From contig NC_079147.1 of NCBI RefSeq assembly GCF_945859685.1, positions 134,316,645 through 134,380,644 of the forward strand: a stretch of 64,000 nucleotides of DNA, written 5' to 3'. Of the stretch, positions 23,001-33,729 are shown one piece after another. The first letter of the stretch is position 1; every line of letters begins with the position of its first letter. The DNA is from Eupeodes corollae (Eukaryota; Arthropoda; Insecta; Diptera; Syrphidae). The translations under genes and the position numbers were made by a program. The notes under the pieces are model-generated. The model had not been told where the DNA came from. It saw only the letters and a program-made list of their open reading frames with translations, and made no database searches.

Positions 23001-25253
23001 TTATCGGACATTGCGCGCGTCTTCGATCCCTTAGGATGGCTTTCGCCAACAGTTGTCAAAATGAAGGTTTTCATGAAGCATCTTTGGCTAAGACAAATAG
23101 GGTGGGATGAGTTTATCCCTATGGACCTTTACAACAAGTGGTCAGAATTCAGATCGGATCTGGATTCCCTGCGTGTCATCCAAATTCCGCGTTGGCTGCA
23201 TTCAAGTGAGGGGAAGGTTATGGAATTGCACGGCTTTGCTGACGCGTCAGAGTCAGCATATTCTGCTGCAGTATATTCCAGAGTGGTAGGACCCGACGGT
23301 ATTCGAACTGCGCTCATTTGCGCGAAAACAAGAATTGCGCCAACAAAACCTACACTTACAATACCGCGCCTTGAACTATGTGGCTCTTTATTGCTAACGA
23401 AATTACTTAGCAAGGTGAAAGATGCCCTTATGATTCATGAAACCGAATGCTTTGCCTATACGGATTCAACAACCGTTCTTCATTGGATTCACGGATTCCC
23501 CCGACAGAGAAACGTATTTGTTGACAACCGAATTTCTCAAATCGTCAGTAAATTTCCTGTATCTATATGGCATCACGTACGAACGGCAGATAATCCCGCA
23601 GATTGTGCCACCCGCGGTATAATGCCACATTGCCTGACTAATTTGAACTTATGGTGGAACGGGCCGCGGTTTTTACGCAATGAGGTGATTACGTTTTCTA
23701 CCTTGCCAGAATATAGTGAAAGTGCAAACGAATGCAAACTTGTCTGTTTAACTGAAACTCCGAACATTAAAAACTTTGAAATATCTACACGTTTCTCGAA
23801 TCTTAACCGTCTTTTGCGCGTTGTTACGCGATGTATTCTTTTGTTTCGAAGACGACAAACACAAAATCCATCGCGAATTTACTTTCTTTCACCGCAAGAT
23901 CTACTTTTGGCAAAAATCGCTCTCGTTCGGATCTCGCAAGGCCAGTACTTTCTCGACGAAATAAATTGTTTAAAAAACTTTGATGCGGTCTCGAAAAAGA
24001 GTAAATATCGATTTATGGATCCTTTTATCGACAAATTCGGAATACTCCGCGTAGGAGGGCGATTGAAAAACGCTTCAATACCGTTCGATCAGAAGCATCC
24101 AATCATTCTTCACAAGGATGATCATTTTACGACGCTTATTGTCAGCGACTGTCATATAAGCAATATGCATGCCGGAATACGACAGATGACGTATCTTCTG
24201 CATCTTAATTATTTCATTCTCGGCGTTCATCATGTAATTAAACGATGCGTATATAAGTGCCCTACATGTGTACGACAACGAGGAATACCTTATCAACAGA
24301 AGATGGGCAATTTGCCCCAGCAACGATTGGAACCGGGAGTGACCTTCGGCAATACCGGCGTCGATTATGCTGGGCCATTTACGGCCAGGTCTTGGAGAGG
24401 ACGAGGTGCGAAGCAATATAAGGTGTACGTGGCCTTATTTATTTGCATGGCAACGAAGGCCATACATTTGGAGGTAGTCACCGAGCTTTCATCAGCAGCC
24501 TTCATAGCTGCATTGCGAAGATTTGTGGCCAGGCGTGGTAAGTGCCATACTATTTTTAGTGACAACGGCACAAATTTCATGGGCGCCAATCAAACCCTTC
24601 GCGAATGGGCGAATCTTCTCAATTCGACCAGCTTTCAAACTGACGTCACAGGTGAACTTACCACCAACGGAATTAATTGGATCTTCTCACCGCCTCATGG
24701 TCCGCATTTCGGTGGACTTTGGGAGGCCGGCGTTAAAACATTAAAATTTCATTTACGAAGAGTGATGGCGAACACATCAGTGACCTACGAAGAATTTTCA
24801 ACGATCTTGTGCCAAATCGAGGCATGTGCAAATTCAAGGCCATTGTGCGCTCGTTTTGAAGGTGATGTCGACCCTTTGACCCCAGCGCATTTTCTGATCT
24901 CGAGACCTTTGTTGACTGTGCCTGATCCAACCGATCTAAACTGCAAAATTTCACTATCGAATAGGTGGCAATACCTGCAATCTCTTGTTCATGGTTTTTG
25001 GCAAAAATGGTCTCAAGATTACATCAACCAATTGCGCAAGAGGTCAAAATGGCAAGAGAAGTCTAAAAATATCGAAATAGACGATGTAGTCCTCATAAGG
25101 GATGAAAATCAACCGCCATGCCGATGGCTTACCGGAAGAATCGTCAAAACCTATCCCGGACAAGATGGACTTGTACGAGTTGCGTCCGTCGTTACAGCTA
25201 AGGGTGAATTTAAGCGGCCAATTTGCAAACTATGTCCTCTATTACTTGGTTGA
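20046..25253 (+). CDS. BEL/Pao Gag-Pol polyprotein, 1735 aa
   Basis: A single open frame encodes all proteins needed for reverse transcription and integration. In order: an N-terminal helical region; the DUF1759-type Gag domain (LPDLKVPEFNGKFDEW near residue 143); Cys/His knuckles (CPKCKHKH near 347, then CPNCIRTKHNLNEC); an aspartic protease with ALLDSGSQATLIS near 480; a reverse transcriptase (LPHHAILKPT near 748) with the YVDD catalytic motif near 890; an RNase H with LHGFADASESAYSAA near 1060; the integrase zinc-binding region near 1368-1400 (HxGxRQ, CPTCVRQRG); the integrase core with GVDYAGPF near 1438, SDNGTNF near 1504 and GGLWEAGVK near 1556; and a DUF5641-type C-terminus (IDDVVLIRDEN). 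No stop or frameshift is present. The start ATG at 20046 is about 535 bp past the LTR. Confidence 0.93.
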   Translation: MEALKRQRAALKGQITRISTYCDSSATSLAESTLRQAKLEQYMQSYERIQNEIEAVVEEEHLEGETQYRVEFENTFFSVHTKLTELLQTQRSSDSRFEEENDIGKALKSLMENQCALNDVVKSLSESSRRSITINTNETIARLPDLKVPEFNGKFDEWVRFRDLFTSLIASKEKLTGVEKLEYLQTWLKGDALSIIKHLTPSNDNFNVAWNLVKACYDKPQFIMVAHLDNIFDQPCLKAGSLSEIKRLFTVTSENINALRALKLPVDAWDVLMVYFLSKKLDSGNRMLWIRFIKNKSDSTLSDFNRFLGERINELESLNLSNIGHSNAYKSVSKDVGKRVMNATVPSCPKCKHKHFLYMCPQFRDLAIPARFEFVKSNNLCPNCIRTKHNLNECKFSHCKMCGLKHNTMLHYESHSQSNSNNISQATSSGSSRVQQQSPGSSNGLVVNTMQHSYRECFTMLPTALVMVRDGRNELQMCRALLDSGSQATLISESCLQRLGLKRIHAKIPILGLGQCESVHGTRGKVKLDISSHLNTVSLSVQAFILSSLTNDLPSVEIPSVNLSYFNNLTLSDPTCNRPQKIDIILGADIFFDIIAEGRITHPSGSPGAQNTIFGWVIAGNISLAHEHCLGIFHSTVDTDTLLRKFFEHENMFDGNSTEYEVSETIENHFASTHFINSDGRFVVSLPFSRTPIEFGNSRDAALKRLTAMERRFSKDLNLKREYAAFMEEYEQLGHMSVVPESERERSAFYLPHHAILKPTSTTTKLRVVFDASCKSTNGFSLNDYLRVGPTIQNDLITNLVKFRKLKIAVKADIAKMYRQILVNANDVHFQRIVWRNNVSEEPRDYQLQTVTYGTASASFLATRVLKQIGINNIARYPRASDSLINDFYVDDFMSTFDSIEDATSVKNDLCHILKQSGMDLRKWSSNSREFLNTIDAEHQETATELCIGENGVKTLGLWWNVEVDCFEFHASLNTLRAQATKREVLSDIARVFDPLGWLSPTVVKMKVFMKHLWLRQIGWDEFIPMDLYNKWSEFRSDLDSLRVIQIPRWLHSSEGKVMELHGFADASESAYSAAVYSRVVGPDGIRTALICAKTRIAPTKPTLTIPRLELCGSLLLTKLLSKVKDALMIHETECFAYTDSTTVLHWIHGFPRQRNVFVDNRISQIVSKFPVSIWHHVRTADNPADCATRGIMPHCLTNLNLWWNGPRFLRNEVITFSTLPEYSESANECKLVCLTETPNIKNFEISTRFSNLNRLLRVVTRCILLFRRRQTQNPSRIYFLSPQDLLLAKIALVRISQGQYFLDEINCLKNFDAVSKKSKYRFMDPFIDKFGILRVGGRLKNASIPFDQKHPIILHKDDHFTTLIVSDCHISNMHAGIRQMTYLLHLNYFILGVHHVIKRCVYKCPTCVRQRGIPYQQKMGNLPQQRLEPGVTFGNTGVDYAGPFTARSWRGRGAKQYKVYVALFICMATKAIHLEVVTELSSAAFIAALRRFVARRGKCHTIFSDNGTNFMGANQTLREWANLLNSTSFQTDVTGELTTNGINWIFSPPHGPHFGGLWEAGVKTLKFHLRRVMANTSVTYEEFSTILCQIEACANSRPLCARFEGDVDPLTPAHFLISRPLLTVPDPTDLNCKISLSNRWQYLQSLVHGFWQKWSQDYINQLRKRSKWQEKSKNIEIDDVVLIRDENQPPCRWLTGRIVKTYPGQDGLVRVASVVTAKGEFKRPICKLCPLLLG

Positions 25254-25270
25254 AGCCGGCCTTCAACGGC

Positions 25271-25277
25271 GGGAGGA
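25271..25277 (+). other. Short polypurine tract before 3' LTR
   Basis: GGGAGGA immediately precedes the 3' LTR, the position at which plus-strand DNA synthesis is primed in LTR elements. The tract is short and partly interrupted upstream. Confidence 0.5.
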
Positions 25278-25492
25278 TGTTTACGCTGCAGCCTTAATGC
25301 GTTCGAACCCTAGACCGAAACAGCATAGAAGAAGAAGAACAACAAAAGGAAGATCAAAATATTGTAATAAATGTCTGTCTCTGTCCTTCTATATAAAAAT
25401 AAAAGTTTAGTTTTTTGGTTCATGACTGCTAAGAAGCACGCGTTTTTATTTTCGATCGGAACAGTCCACTTATTCGTTTCATTACGCATACA
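25278..25492 (+). repeat. 3' LTR of BEL element
   Basis: 215 bp, identical to 19296-19510, and followed by the second GAGCT target-duplication copy. Confidence 0.92.
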
Positions 25493-25497
25493 GAGCT

Positions 25498-26030
25498 GCT
25501 TCTTGGAAACGATGGTTTTTCAGTAGCCAGCAGGTCGACGCCATATTCGACGCTGCAAAGATTCATCAAATTAAAAAGATGGTAACCTCTGGGATTACTA
25601 TGTTGATTTCCCCAAACTTAATATTTTGCTTTCAAATCACCGGCCAAGATGAAATGGTTTTCTTCCAAGCTCAGTTTAAGTACCCTAAAAAGAATCTAGA
25701 GTTCTGAAGCAAAGTAAGTAGCCTGCGGATCTCCAGACGCATAAGCCGCAATCATATACATACATCCGCTTCCCTTGAGTGCGAGAGATGCATACAACGC
25801 AAACTTCAAGGGTCTTGAGCTTTCGCAATTCATTGTTGTATATGACTTTATAATTAATGCCTTTTCGTATAAAGAAAGCGACACCACCCCCTTGAGTGGT
25901 CAATTTGTGTTTGTGGGTAACTTGGTTTCGCTAGCCATAAACACATCGGAACTGTAGTCTTTGAACAATTGGAACATGTTGGCTCTTCATTCAATCGCAA
26001 TCAGTGAATTTACATTCACAGTTAGGAATT
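25498..26030 (-). pseudogene. I/Jockey-like LINE ORF2, endonuclease N-terminal part
   Basis: The minus strand encodes GGGVAFFIRKGINYKVIYN (25685-25903), the classic core of I/Jockey-type endonucleases, then KTLEVCVVSL, AAYASGDPQATYF and a GDL motif near 25650. The last part stops at the BEL insertion and continues at 19295 downward. Frameshifts near 25800 and a stop show that it was already decayed. Confidence 0.65.
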
Positions 26031-26099
26031 TTAAGGTGCGTCTCCGTCAGCGCACCCATTATGGTCTAAATTGGCAACAAAGAGTAGAGATGATCTACT

Positions 26100-27460
26100 C
26101 TCTTGTCTTGCTAATTTATCTGACTTTGCAGCCCTGTTAGTTGACCTTGAATGCTCAACAACAAGGCTACACCTCTGGTGCCTTAGGCACGGGGACCTTT
26201 GGGACAACCGGTATTGGAGCCTGTCTTGTGTTCCCGTTCCCTGACACCATTTGGACGTAAGAGAATAAGGGATCCACGATTTTTTGTGTTGAAGCCTGTC
26301 GAACAGTTCGACCTCCTTCGGGTTTTTGACTAGCCTGTTTCTGTTTCCTTTCTTTGACCTTAGGGCAAGCCCTATAGCTAGCCGGGTGCCCTTGGTTTCC
26401 ACAAAGGACACACTTTAGCTGGGTTAAATCCTCTACCTGCTCATTCCTCAGCTTGCATTCTCCTTCGTTGTGGGTTTCTCAGTACCTGACACAGCGCAAC
26501 TTCATATTGCAGCTGGTTTTGGCATGGCCAAACCTCTGGCACTTCGTACATTGTAAAATGTCGTCGTGACTTTTTAATGTGTTCCAGTGTGCAGCTTAAT
26601 AGTCGAGGGATTTGATTTTCTTCACACTCCTAAAACTGCTTTGGGCGATAATTTTACGAGCAACATTGGCAGCCTTTAACCCCCTCGCCTGGACTTCACC
26701 GTAGTGAAAGGCTTGACCCCAATAAAATGGAGATCGTCAGTGGCTTTTTGACAGCGCTCAGCTAAGACCGCCTCAGGTTCCGTGCAGGAACTTATGCCCT
26801 TGACAAGGACCGTCTTAAATTTCTCGTTTTTAGGCGTTCAGCTGAAGAACGCAGCTGTGGCCTCTTTTAGCAACCCTTTTACTAAGTTGTATTCGGCCAG
26901 TGAGAAACAGTGCCAGTGGATCGAATAATTCTTTTCTTTTTCGTTTAAGAGCGTAATGACAAATTTGCCTTAGTGGCCGACTTACATACCTATTTTATGT
27001 CGTCCAGGTCAACTCTTTGGGTCCTTATTGGTGGTATTTTTTCTTTTTTGGCCTGTGGTTGTTTTTGGTGTTACTGCTGATGTTTCTGGTGCTGTTGTTG
27101 CTGTTGCTGTTGCTGCAGCTGCTTCGGCCTTTGTTGCAGCTGTTGTTGTTGTTGCTGTTTTGCCTTAACCGAAATGGATGGGTCCTCAGCAGTTGGGCCT
27201 GTCACAGGTAATGAGGCCTTGATATTTTCCTCCGCTCCGGTGGTTTTGGTAGCGGCCTTTGACTGTGGTTGTTGTTGCTTTTTTTTGTTTTTATCTTCCT
27301 TTTTTTTTTGTTGCTGTTGCTTTTGAGCCGCCTCTTGCTTCAGCTTAAGTTGGCTAAGGAGCGGCTCAATTTCCTCCTTGAGTTTTTTAAGGCTGGCCTT
27401 GTATTTGCTGTTGGCGGCCTGTTTGTTTTGGAGGGCCTTCATCAGCTTCGCCTCCAATGC
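26100..27460 (-). pseudogene. I/Jockey-like LINE ORF1 (Gag-like, Q-rich, zinc knuckles)
   Basis: The minus strand carries the first ORF of the same LINE. The N-terminal part (27457-27071) is a lysine-rich, coiled-coil-prone region running into a glutamine-rich tract with Q runs near 27050-27170 (CTG/TTG repeats on the plus strand). Further on, Cys/His knuckles remain (CVLCGNQGHPASYRACPKV near 26400; another degraded one near 26500), of the sort that bind nucleic acid in Jockey/I ORF1 proteins. The region between is broken by frameshifts. The 5' end of the LINE probably lies near 27540. Confidence 0.6.
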
Positions 27461-27639
27461 CTTTTTTTTTTTACTGTTCTGACTTCGATATATTTTTCGG
27501 AGACCTATACTGCCCTTCTCCTAACTCAGAGAGGGGTTTAGAGAGGTACATTTCAATACCCTTCTTTCTCCTCCTTCTCCATTTTCCTTTCTTCTCATTA
27601 AATAAAATCGACTATTTCTCTGTTATGAAAAAAAGCGAT

Positions 27640-27727
27640 GATATTTCTTGTCGGCTCCGCCTGGGACTCGAACCCACGGCCCTTGGAGCTATCTTTGGAC
27701 GCCACCTCCACTAGACCTACCCATTAG
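27640..27727 (-). repeat. tRNA-like sequence, SINE-type
   Basis: The minus strand shows TAGGTCTAGTGGAGGTGG, resembling an A box, and GTGGGTTCGAGTCCCAGGC, a near-perfect B box. A second A-box-like stretch (GATGGTTAGTGCGTTGGACT) lies near 27840. No acceptor stem can be folded, so this is not a working tRNA gene. A tRNA-derived SINE or a composite of two is more likely. Confidence 0.45.
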
Positions 27728-27869
27728 TTATTGTGAACTGTGGCTTACTGCCTTCTTAATTTTAAAATTAACTAGCAATCACTTGTTACACTTGTTATTA
27801 TCTCTTTGGAAGTCAAAGAACGACTTAGGACAGTCCAACGCACTAACCATCACACTACGGGTACTATAG

Positions 27870-29570
27870 TTTAGGAATTGAAAAAATAAATAAATAACTG
27901 TGTATTTCAAGTTTAATTTTAAATTATGAAATTTTTAGATGAGAACCCTGAAATTAGTACAATCTGAAAACTGTTATTCGTTCAATTAATGTTTTATAGT
28001 TTTCAGAATGCATTTCATAATTTAACGGAATCAAGGTGGAAAACTAAATTTACTTTATAAACTTTTAAATTCCTTAAAGAACAGCTTTAGTTTTCCTAAC
28101 CCCTTTATAAGCAGTTTACGGAAACTATCACTTTTGGGCGGTGAGCTTTATTCTGGTGAAACAAAAAGGTAATGATTTTGTTTTAATTGTATCGGGTTGT
28201 TACGAGCGCTACAAAAGTTTTTAAATAAAACAAAACGGCTTTGGATATCAATGAAATTCTTTATTCTTGAGAAACTACGTTTGATGTCATTATGTATGAA
28301 ACTAGATTTTTGTTGTAAGGCCATGACGGGCAGGCTTGCAGAAGTCTAGACGCTGAGCCTAATTTTCTACGGTTTTTTAAACTAAATAAATAGATCAATC
28401 AATAAATTCATAAGGGATACATAAAAGTATATTTACGAGTATTTGATTAATTTCGGTCGGATATGTTATATTAGGTACATTTTCTTACCAACTAAGTTTA
28501 TCAATATGTTTAATGAAAGATACATTTGTACTCAAATCTTAAGTGTTAGTGTTGTCATATGTGCTTGGCAACCCAAAAAGAAAAGCTTATCCATCTTGTC
28601 ACTTTTCAATTGAAAAATCTTTTTTTTTCACGCTCAAGCATAATACTAAATTATTACAGAATTCACACAGTACTGTTGTTAAATCTAATATGCACAAATG
28701 TACAATGTACATTATATTAAACATAACATCGGGATTTTGCTTCGGCTTGTGAACTTTCTTTCTTTTTTCATAGTCCTCCCTTTTTTCTCTATCGACCCAT
28801 CAATATACGATATGGTTACTTTTATTGATGTCTTCAGCTCATCTTCTTAAATACCTATACTTATAAACGGGATGTTATTGTGTCAGATAAACGTATCCTT
28901 GTAATTAGTTAAATAAAAATTTGATAGGCTGTAGTTGGTGTCGTTTTCTTCATAAGTCGGGTTCGCGTCTCGGTCGCTCGTATCGACGAAACCACGCACG
29001 GAAAAACCAATAAGCACGGAGGTACACTTTTTTTTGTTTTCCAGCATCAGTATCCGTCTGAGAAAAAGACATTAGTGTGAGTGACAGAATGACGAGACGA
29101 ATTGACGGGTGCAATCAAATGTTCGGGCAACTTTCTGATGACCTTGAGCATGATTAGCCATCATTCATCCATAAACAATAAACATCCATCCATTTATTTA
29201 ACTTTTTCATTTATCCATTTGATCATTCATTTTTACAGGGATTGCGAATAAGAATTGAGTAATGAATAATTTGATAAGGATAATGTTTTTTTTTCTTAGG
29301 TACTAGCACATATACATTTATCAATATTCGAGTATACCTTAATAGGCATAAGAGGGTAAAATGTATACCTTTTTGTTAGTAAAAGGATATGTGAAATGTT
29401 AATTTTCAGAAAGAAAAAATTCATTTTATAAAACAAAAAAAGTTATTCTTAAAACAAGAATCTAAAAATAGCGTCGACGCACGTGGGAAAATAATTAAAT
29501 GCATTTAAACAAACATGAATAAGGGTGATTTTTGTAAAAGCTATAGGAAAATTTTTCAAAAAAATAATAT
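27870..29570. other. AT-rich intergenic DNA
   Basis: No supported gene or element. The short CG-rich patch near 28950-29010 (CGGTCGCTCG) has no recognised meaning. Confidence 0.4.
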
Positions 29571-29584
29571 AAAATTCAGAAAAA

Positions 29585-30215
29585 TGCAAAATCTTTATTT
29601 GAATCGATAGTACAGCCCATATGATTTAATATTTCATGCAAATGTTGACCTCGACTGAGCCTCTAATGGTCCAATAACTTAGTCCAATTTTGGCATACTC
29701 TTTCCAACATTTCGGCCGGTATCTCACGAATAAATGCTTCAATGTTGTATTCCAATGCGGGCTTGTCTGTAAAGATATAAGCTTTAACTTAGCCCCACAA
29801 AAAATAGTCTAAAGGCGTTAAATCGCACTATCCAGGCGGCCAATAGACCGGTCCCGAACTGAAATAAAATGTTCACCGAACTCCCGTCTCAATAAGTCCA
29901 TAATTGCGCGTGCTGTGTGGCACTGCCTTGGTGAAACCACATTTCAGGCAAGTCAAGCTTTTGCATTTTGGGCAAAAAGAAGTTGGATATCATCTCACGG
30001 TAGAGTTCACCATTCACAATTACGTTACGATTCGCATCATCTTTGAGAAAGTACGGTCCAATGATGCCACCAACCTATAAACCGAACCGAACTGTGACTA
30101 TTTCTGGATGCATTGTTAGCTCTTGCAATGCTTCTGGCTGATATTCACTCCAAAATCGACAATTCTGCTTATTTACATACCCATTGAGCTAAAAATGTGC
30201 TTTGTCGCTGAATGG
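29585..30215 (-). pseudogene. Tc1/mariner-type transposase, C-terminal half
   Basis: The minus strand reads, across frame shifts, GGIIGPYFLKDDANRNV near 30085, NGELYREMISNFFLPKMQK, a degraded catalytic stretch and a C-terminal LL-R-FGEHFIS region near 29880. It belongs to the same broad transposase family as the copies at 63-503 and 37736-38530 but differs in detail. The N-terminal DNA-binding half is absent, and stops occur throughout. Confidence 0.65.
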
Positions 30216-31384
30216 AAGAAGCGCGTGATAAAATTTCTTAACATAGCACACATTTTGATAATAAAATTCAATAATTTGCAAACGTTGTTCGTTTTTAAGA
30301 CAATTCATGGTTAAATAACTGAAGATGTTTGACAGTGAAACAAAACACGAAACATGCGTCAGCTGTTTAAACCAGTGTTGCCAAGAAGATAATACCTAAG
30401 AAATAACCCTCTATTTTTAAAACAAATGGTCAAGAGTATCTTTGAGAGATCAAAGGAGAATTTGAACTACATCGAACATTATAGCTGTGTTAGGATTATA
30501 TATACATTCATATGTATAGTACAGTGAGAAACTGCCAAAAAAACGAACCGAACAAGTTGAACTAGTCCCAAAGACAATAGACGCAAATATTTTCCATAGA
30601 AACACGATGATTGTGATACTATTTTTGAAATTGAATTTTTAATAGAAAAACTCGTTAACTTCTCTAACTGAAGTAAAATCAATCTTTCGCCAACCTATTC
30701 AATTACCATTTTTAAAACCTTAATAATGGTCTCTGAATTTAATAGAAATTCTAAAAGCTACTTTCAAATAAAAAAAAAGAAAAAAATAAAAGACAAGAAA
30801 GTATATAAGTAACAAAAGTTTAAGTTCGTGCTAACTGAATCCCTTTGGCGGACCAGTAATTTCAATTTTCTTCAATTTACATTCTGCCTTTTATTTTGTG
30901 CGCGCTTCTTGTTATTTTGCTTCTGTAAATAATACAATTTGATGACACTTAACTTTTTCCTTAAAAACTAATAAATTATGTATGACCGTGCCATTAGGAT
31001 TAAAGTCTAATCCAGAGAGCTAGCAGCTAGCACAAGAGGATCGAGAAACCTATATCCCTGATAAAACGCAACGGCACCATCCACTACCAACACAGTTAAG
31101 AGTTATACTAGTTGGTAAAAGACAGTGGTTATCAAGCATCAGTGGCAACAAAGTCTTTGCAATTGAGGCATTTTTACAACAACAATAACAAAAAAAACTG
31201 AAAACGTTCGCAAGGATGTTGAAGGATATCTAGTGAATAGAAGAAAGGGAGGAATTTAAGTTTCTCGCGGTCGGAGTGTGGAATAAATTTTAAAAAATTG
31301 TAACATTTTTTAAGGCAAAATTCTAGTTTGATATCATAAATTTAGTTCAGCTTTCAGACTGAATGTACTTTTTAACTGGCTAAT
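30216..31384. other. AT-rich intergenic DNA
   Basis: Nothing recognisable was found; A-rich runs lie near 30765-30800. Confidence 0.4.
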
Positions 31385-31600
31385 GGAAGTTATTTTATTC
31401 GGACCGATTTTTCGAATTAAAAATGTTGACATTTCTTGACGTTTCAAGGTTCTTGGAATTTAAATCAAAGATTTTTAGAGAGATGTCAGTGTTTCTTGTA
31501 TGTTCCTGCTTCCATACGTTACATAATACGTTTTTACGTTCATGCATTTATAAGTTCATAAATTCATATGTTCATACGTTCATACATACTTTAATATTTC
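31385..31600 (+). repeat. Repeat family A fragment, degenerate
   Basis: GGAAGTTATTTTATTCGGACCGA, TTGACATTTCTTGACGTTTCAAGG and AAGATTTTTAGAGAGATGTC follow the left part of family A in order. The CGTACG core is decayed into repeats of GTTCATAC. Confidence 0.55.
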
Positions 31601-32674
31601 AAACCTTTATAAGTCCATACTCTAAGACTTTAATAAATAGTTTCTGCTTTGAGGCTTCTCGTTTCGTTGATTAAATTTTTTCACTTTTCCGATCGCGAGT
31701 CAATGTTCTTGTAACATCATTTCAGCTCGGCGGTTCTCCTTAGGTGAATAACGCAACGCAACCACTCGAGCCGCTTTTGCATTTTAAATAGAGCCCTGGT
31801 CCTGTTATAAAATCCGCCACTGATTGTAAAGTTTGGATGATGCTGCCAACGTAGCGTAGCCGTGGAAAAGTTCCAAGTTTTAGTTCAATTTGAAGTTGCT
31901 TTTTTTATTCTTTTTGGTTTAAAATAAGACGAAAAAGAAGAACAAAACAAGTAAAAAAGTACAAAACAAAAAAAAATAACAAATAACTTTCACATCCTAC
32001 TTTGCTTATGTTCTTTTCTTTTCCCATGCTTCTCCTTTTTCTGAATCCCAAGGGGCTCCATCGAGAGTGTTCCGCTTGCATGTTAGATGTAACTGATGAA
32101 ATTCTTCCGCCACAAAAACGTCTTTTTACAAACTTTTTCACCCGCAAGTTTTCTGTTAGCTTTTTCCTTTTTTGTGTCTGTTTTCCTGTTTATATCCGCC
32201 TTTCTTTTTGTTCTCAATAATGTTTTCTTTGTTCGCACAGTTTATTACATTTTTTCTGGTCCAATCCCATACTCAAGCGAGTATACTATATACGATGCCA
32301 AACTCTTGTAACTTTGCTACTGAAAGGTGAAGAAAGTTTTGAAAGTTGCGTGACAGAAGGGTAAAAGAAAACGCAAACAGGCGGGAAGCTGATTTAAATA
32401 CTTTTCGTTATATTTAGTGCGGTGATATATTTGGAGTTTTGAGTTGAGGCTAAAGGTGATGTGTGAGCCATTTACAGTATTGCAAATCGATTTATTCTTA
32501 CACTGTTTGAGAATAAAAGCTGATATATAATCACTTTAATATTATGAGTTATACACAAGTCTAAAGAGCAGGGAGCATGAAGAACTAGGTATCTATTAGC
32601 TCCTATGGGTCTGGGGGAATCTGTACAAAATGTAATATGAAAAGTGAGTGATAAATTAAACTTTTAATTTGATT
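31601..32674. other. Intergenic DNA, no supported gene
   Basis: An 80-codon minus-strand frame (31905-32147) is basic and then hydrophobic, but shows no domain and lies in low-complexity A-rich sequence. I do not call it a gene. Confidence 0.35.
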
Positions 32675-32960
32675 TTTAATTTCCAATATGAAGTTGTTGA
32701 AATCTGTCCGACTTTTCGAATTGAATATTTTGAAATTTCTCGACGTTTTGAGGTCCATCGTACGTTCGTGCGTCCGTAAGCCCGTACGTACGGAAAGCTT
32801 TTTTCGTCGTCCGTATCTCAAGAACCAGTAGAGACATCGAGTTCAAGTAAAATTGTATACTATGTAATGTTACGTGATACCAAACAAGAATACCTTAAAA
32901 AAATGAATTAACGTTTTTGTATAAATCAGAAAAAATTAACGATTATTTTACGGTAAAAAA
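32675..32960 (+). repeat. Repeat family A fragment
   Basis: CTGTCCGACTTTTCGAATTG, TCTCGACGTTTTGAGGTCC, the CGTACG-rich core (32758-32800) and TCAAGAACCAGTAGAGACATC follow the left half of family A. The tandem-repeat half is missing. Confidence 0.6.
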
Positions 32961-33059
32961 TTGTATTACCTCTAAAATAATTGAATAATTGTATGCAACG
33001 AAGAAAAAAACATCAAAAACAAATAAAGGGTTGAAGGTGTATACTCTGAACGTCTCCCA

Positions 33060-33720
33060 TTCCGACTTCCCAATCATTGTAGCGTGTTCCACGCGGAACT
33101 TTTGGCTTTAAAAGAAGTCTTAAAAAAACGTGATATCAATATCTGATATCCGTATTTTCCTAATTAGTCAGGCGTAATAAGATGTCTACACTATGTCTTT
33201 ACAAACTCTTTAACTGTCCATAATTGTCAATCATTTCTCATGGACATCAGTTTTATATTCACCTTTGCTGGGTGGCGGGCCATAGAGACATTCCAGGAAA
33301 TTGTAAGGCAGATGAACTCGTAAGAAATGGTACAGTACAACCCATTCTACCACGTTTAGCTATTAGTAACACACCAATCGCTACATGTAAATTGCTTGTG
33401 CAAGACGGCAAACATCAGTTGGAATAATATCAGCACGTGTCAAGTCATAGAACAAATCTGCCCTACACTAGTTTTAAAGCGCTCAAGGTGCTTGCTTTCT
33501 CTAAGCAGATCGCATCACATAAGGTTGATAGTCAGTGACATAGGAAATACGACATGCGGCTAAGCGTATTCTCGAATTACTTTAACAGAAGCTGTATGAA
33601 TGAGGTAGAGTAGGAAACAGTTCTTCACCTCCTCTGTACATGCTCTGCTTCAGCTCAAAAACGCAAGAATTACCTAGGAGAATTCTTCTATAACGATCTA
33701 AGCGATCTCAATTACATTAA
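33060..33720 (+). pseudogene. LINE RNase H and C-terminal fragment (I/LOA type)
   Basis: Remnants of an RNase H domain as found at the end of I/LOA-type LINE ORF2: an AELLALKE-like core near 33085, then CWVAGHRDIPGNCKADEL at 33250-33310 (usual form WVPGHSxIxGNExADELA). A zinc-knuckle-like end follows, with EETVLHLLCTCSA near 33625. Several stops. The RT part is absent. Confidence 0.65.
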
Positions 33721-33729
33721 TCAGTTTCA

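Larger units (their letters stand above)
19296..25492 (+). mobile_element. Complete BEL/Pao LTR retrotransposon, recent insertion
   Basis: This is a 6197-bp element with 215-bp LTRs starting TG and ending CA, which read as identical base for base. It has a 5-bp target duplication (GAGCT), one uninterrupted gag-pol frame, a possible primer-binding site and a short purine tract. The identical LTRs and open frame indicate a recent insertion that may still be active. It lies in an I/Jockey-like LINE whose endonuclease frame it splits, in the opposite orientation. No envelope-like gene is present between pol and the 3' LTR. Confidence 0.92.

Noticed and set aside
27017..27211. Leucine-rich small frame on the plus strand
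   Set aside because: It is the antisense of the glutamine-rich (CAG/CAA) tract of the LINE ORF1.
27640..27727. Functional tRNA gene on the minus strand
   Set aside because: The B box is good but no acceptor stem forms, and the arms do not fold into a cloverleaf.
31905..32147. 80-codon minus-strand frame, basic then hydrophobic
   Set aside because: No family match could be recognised, it lies in low-complexity sequence, and there is an overlapping frame on the other strand.
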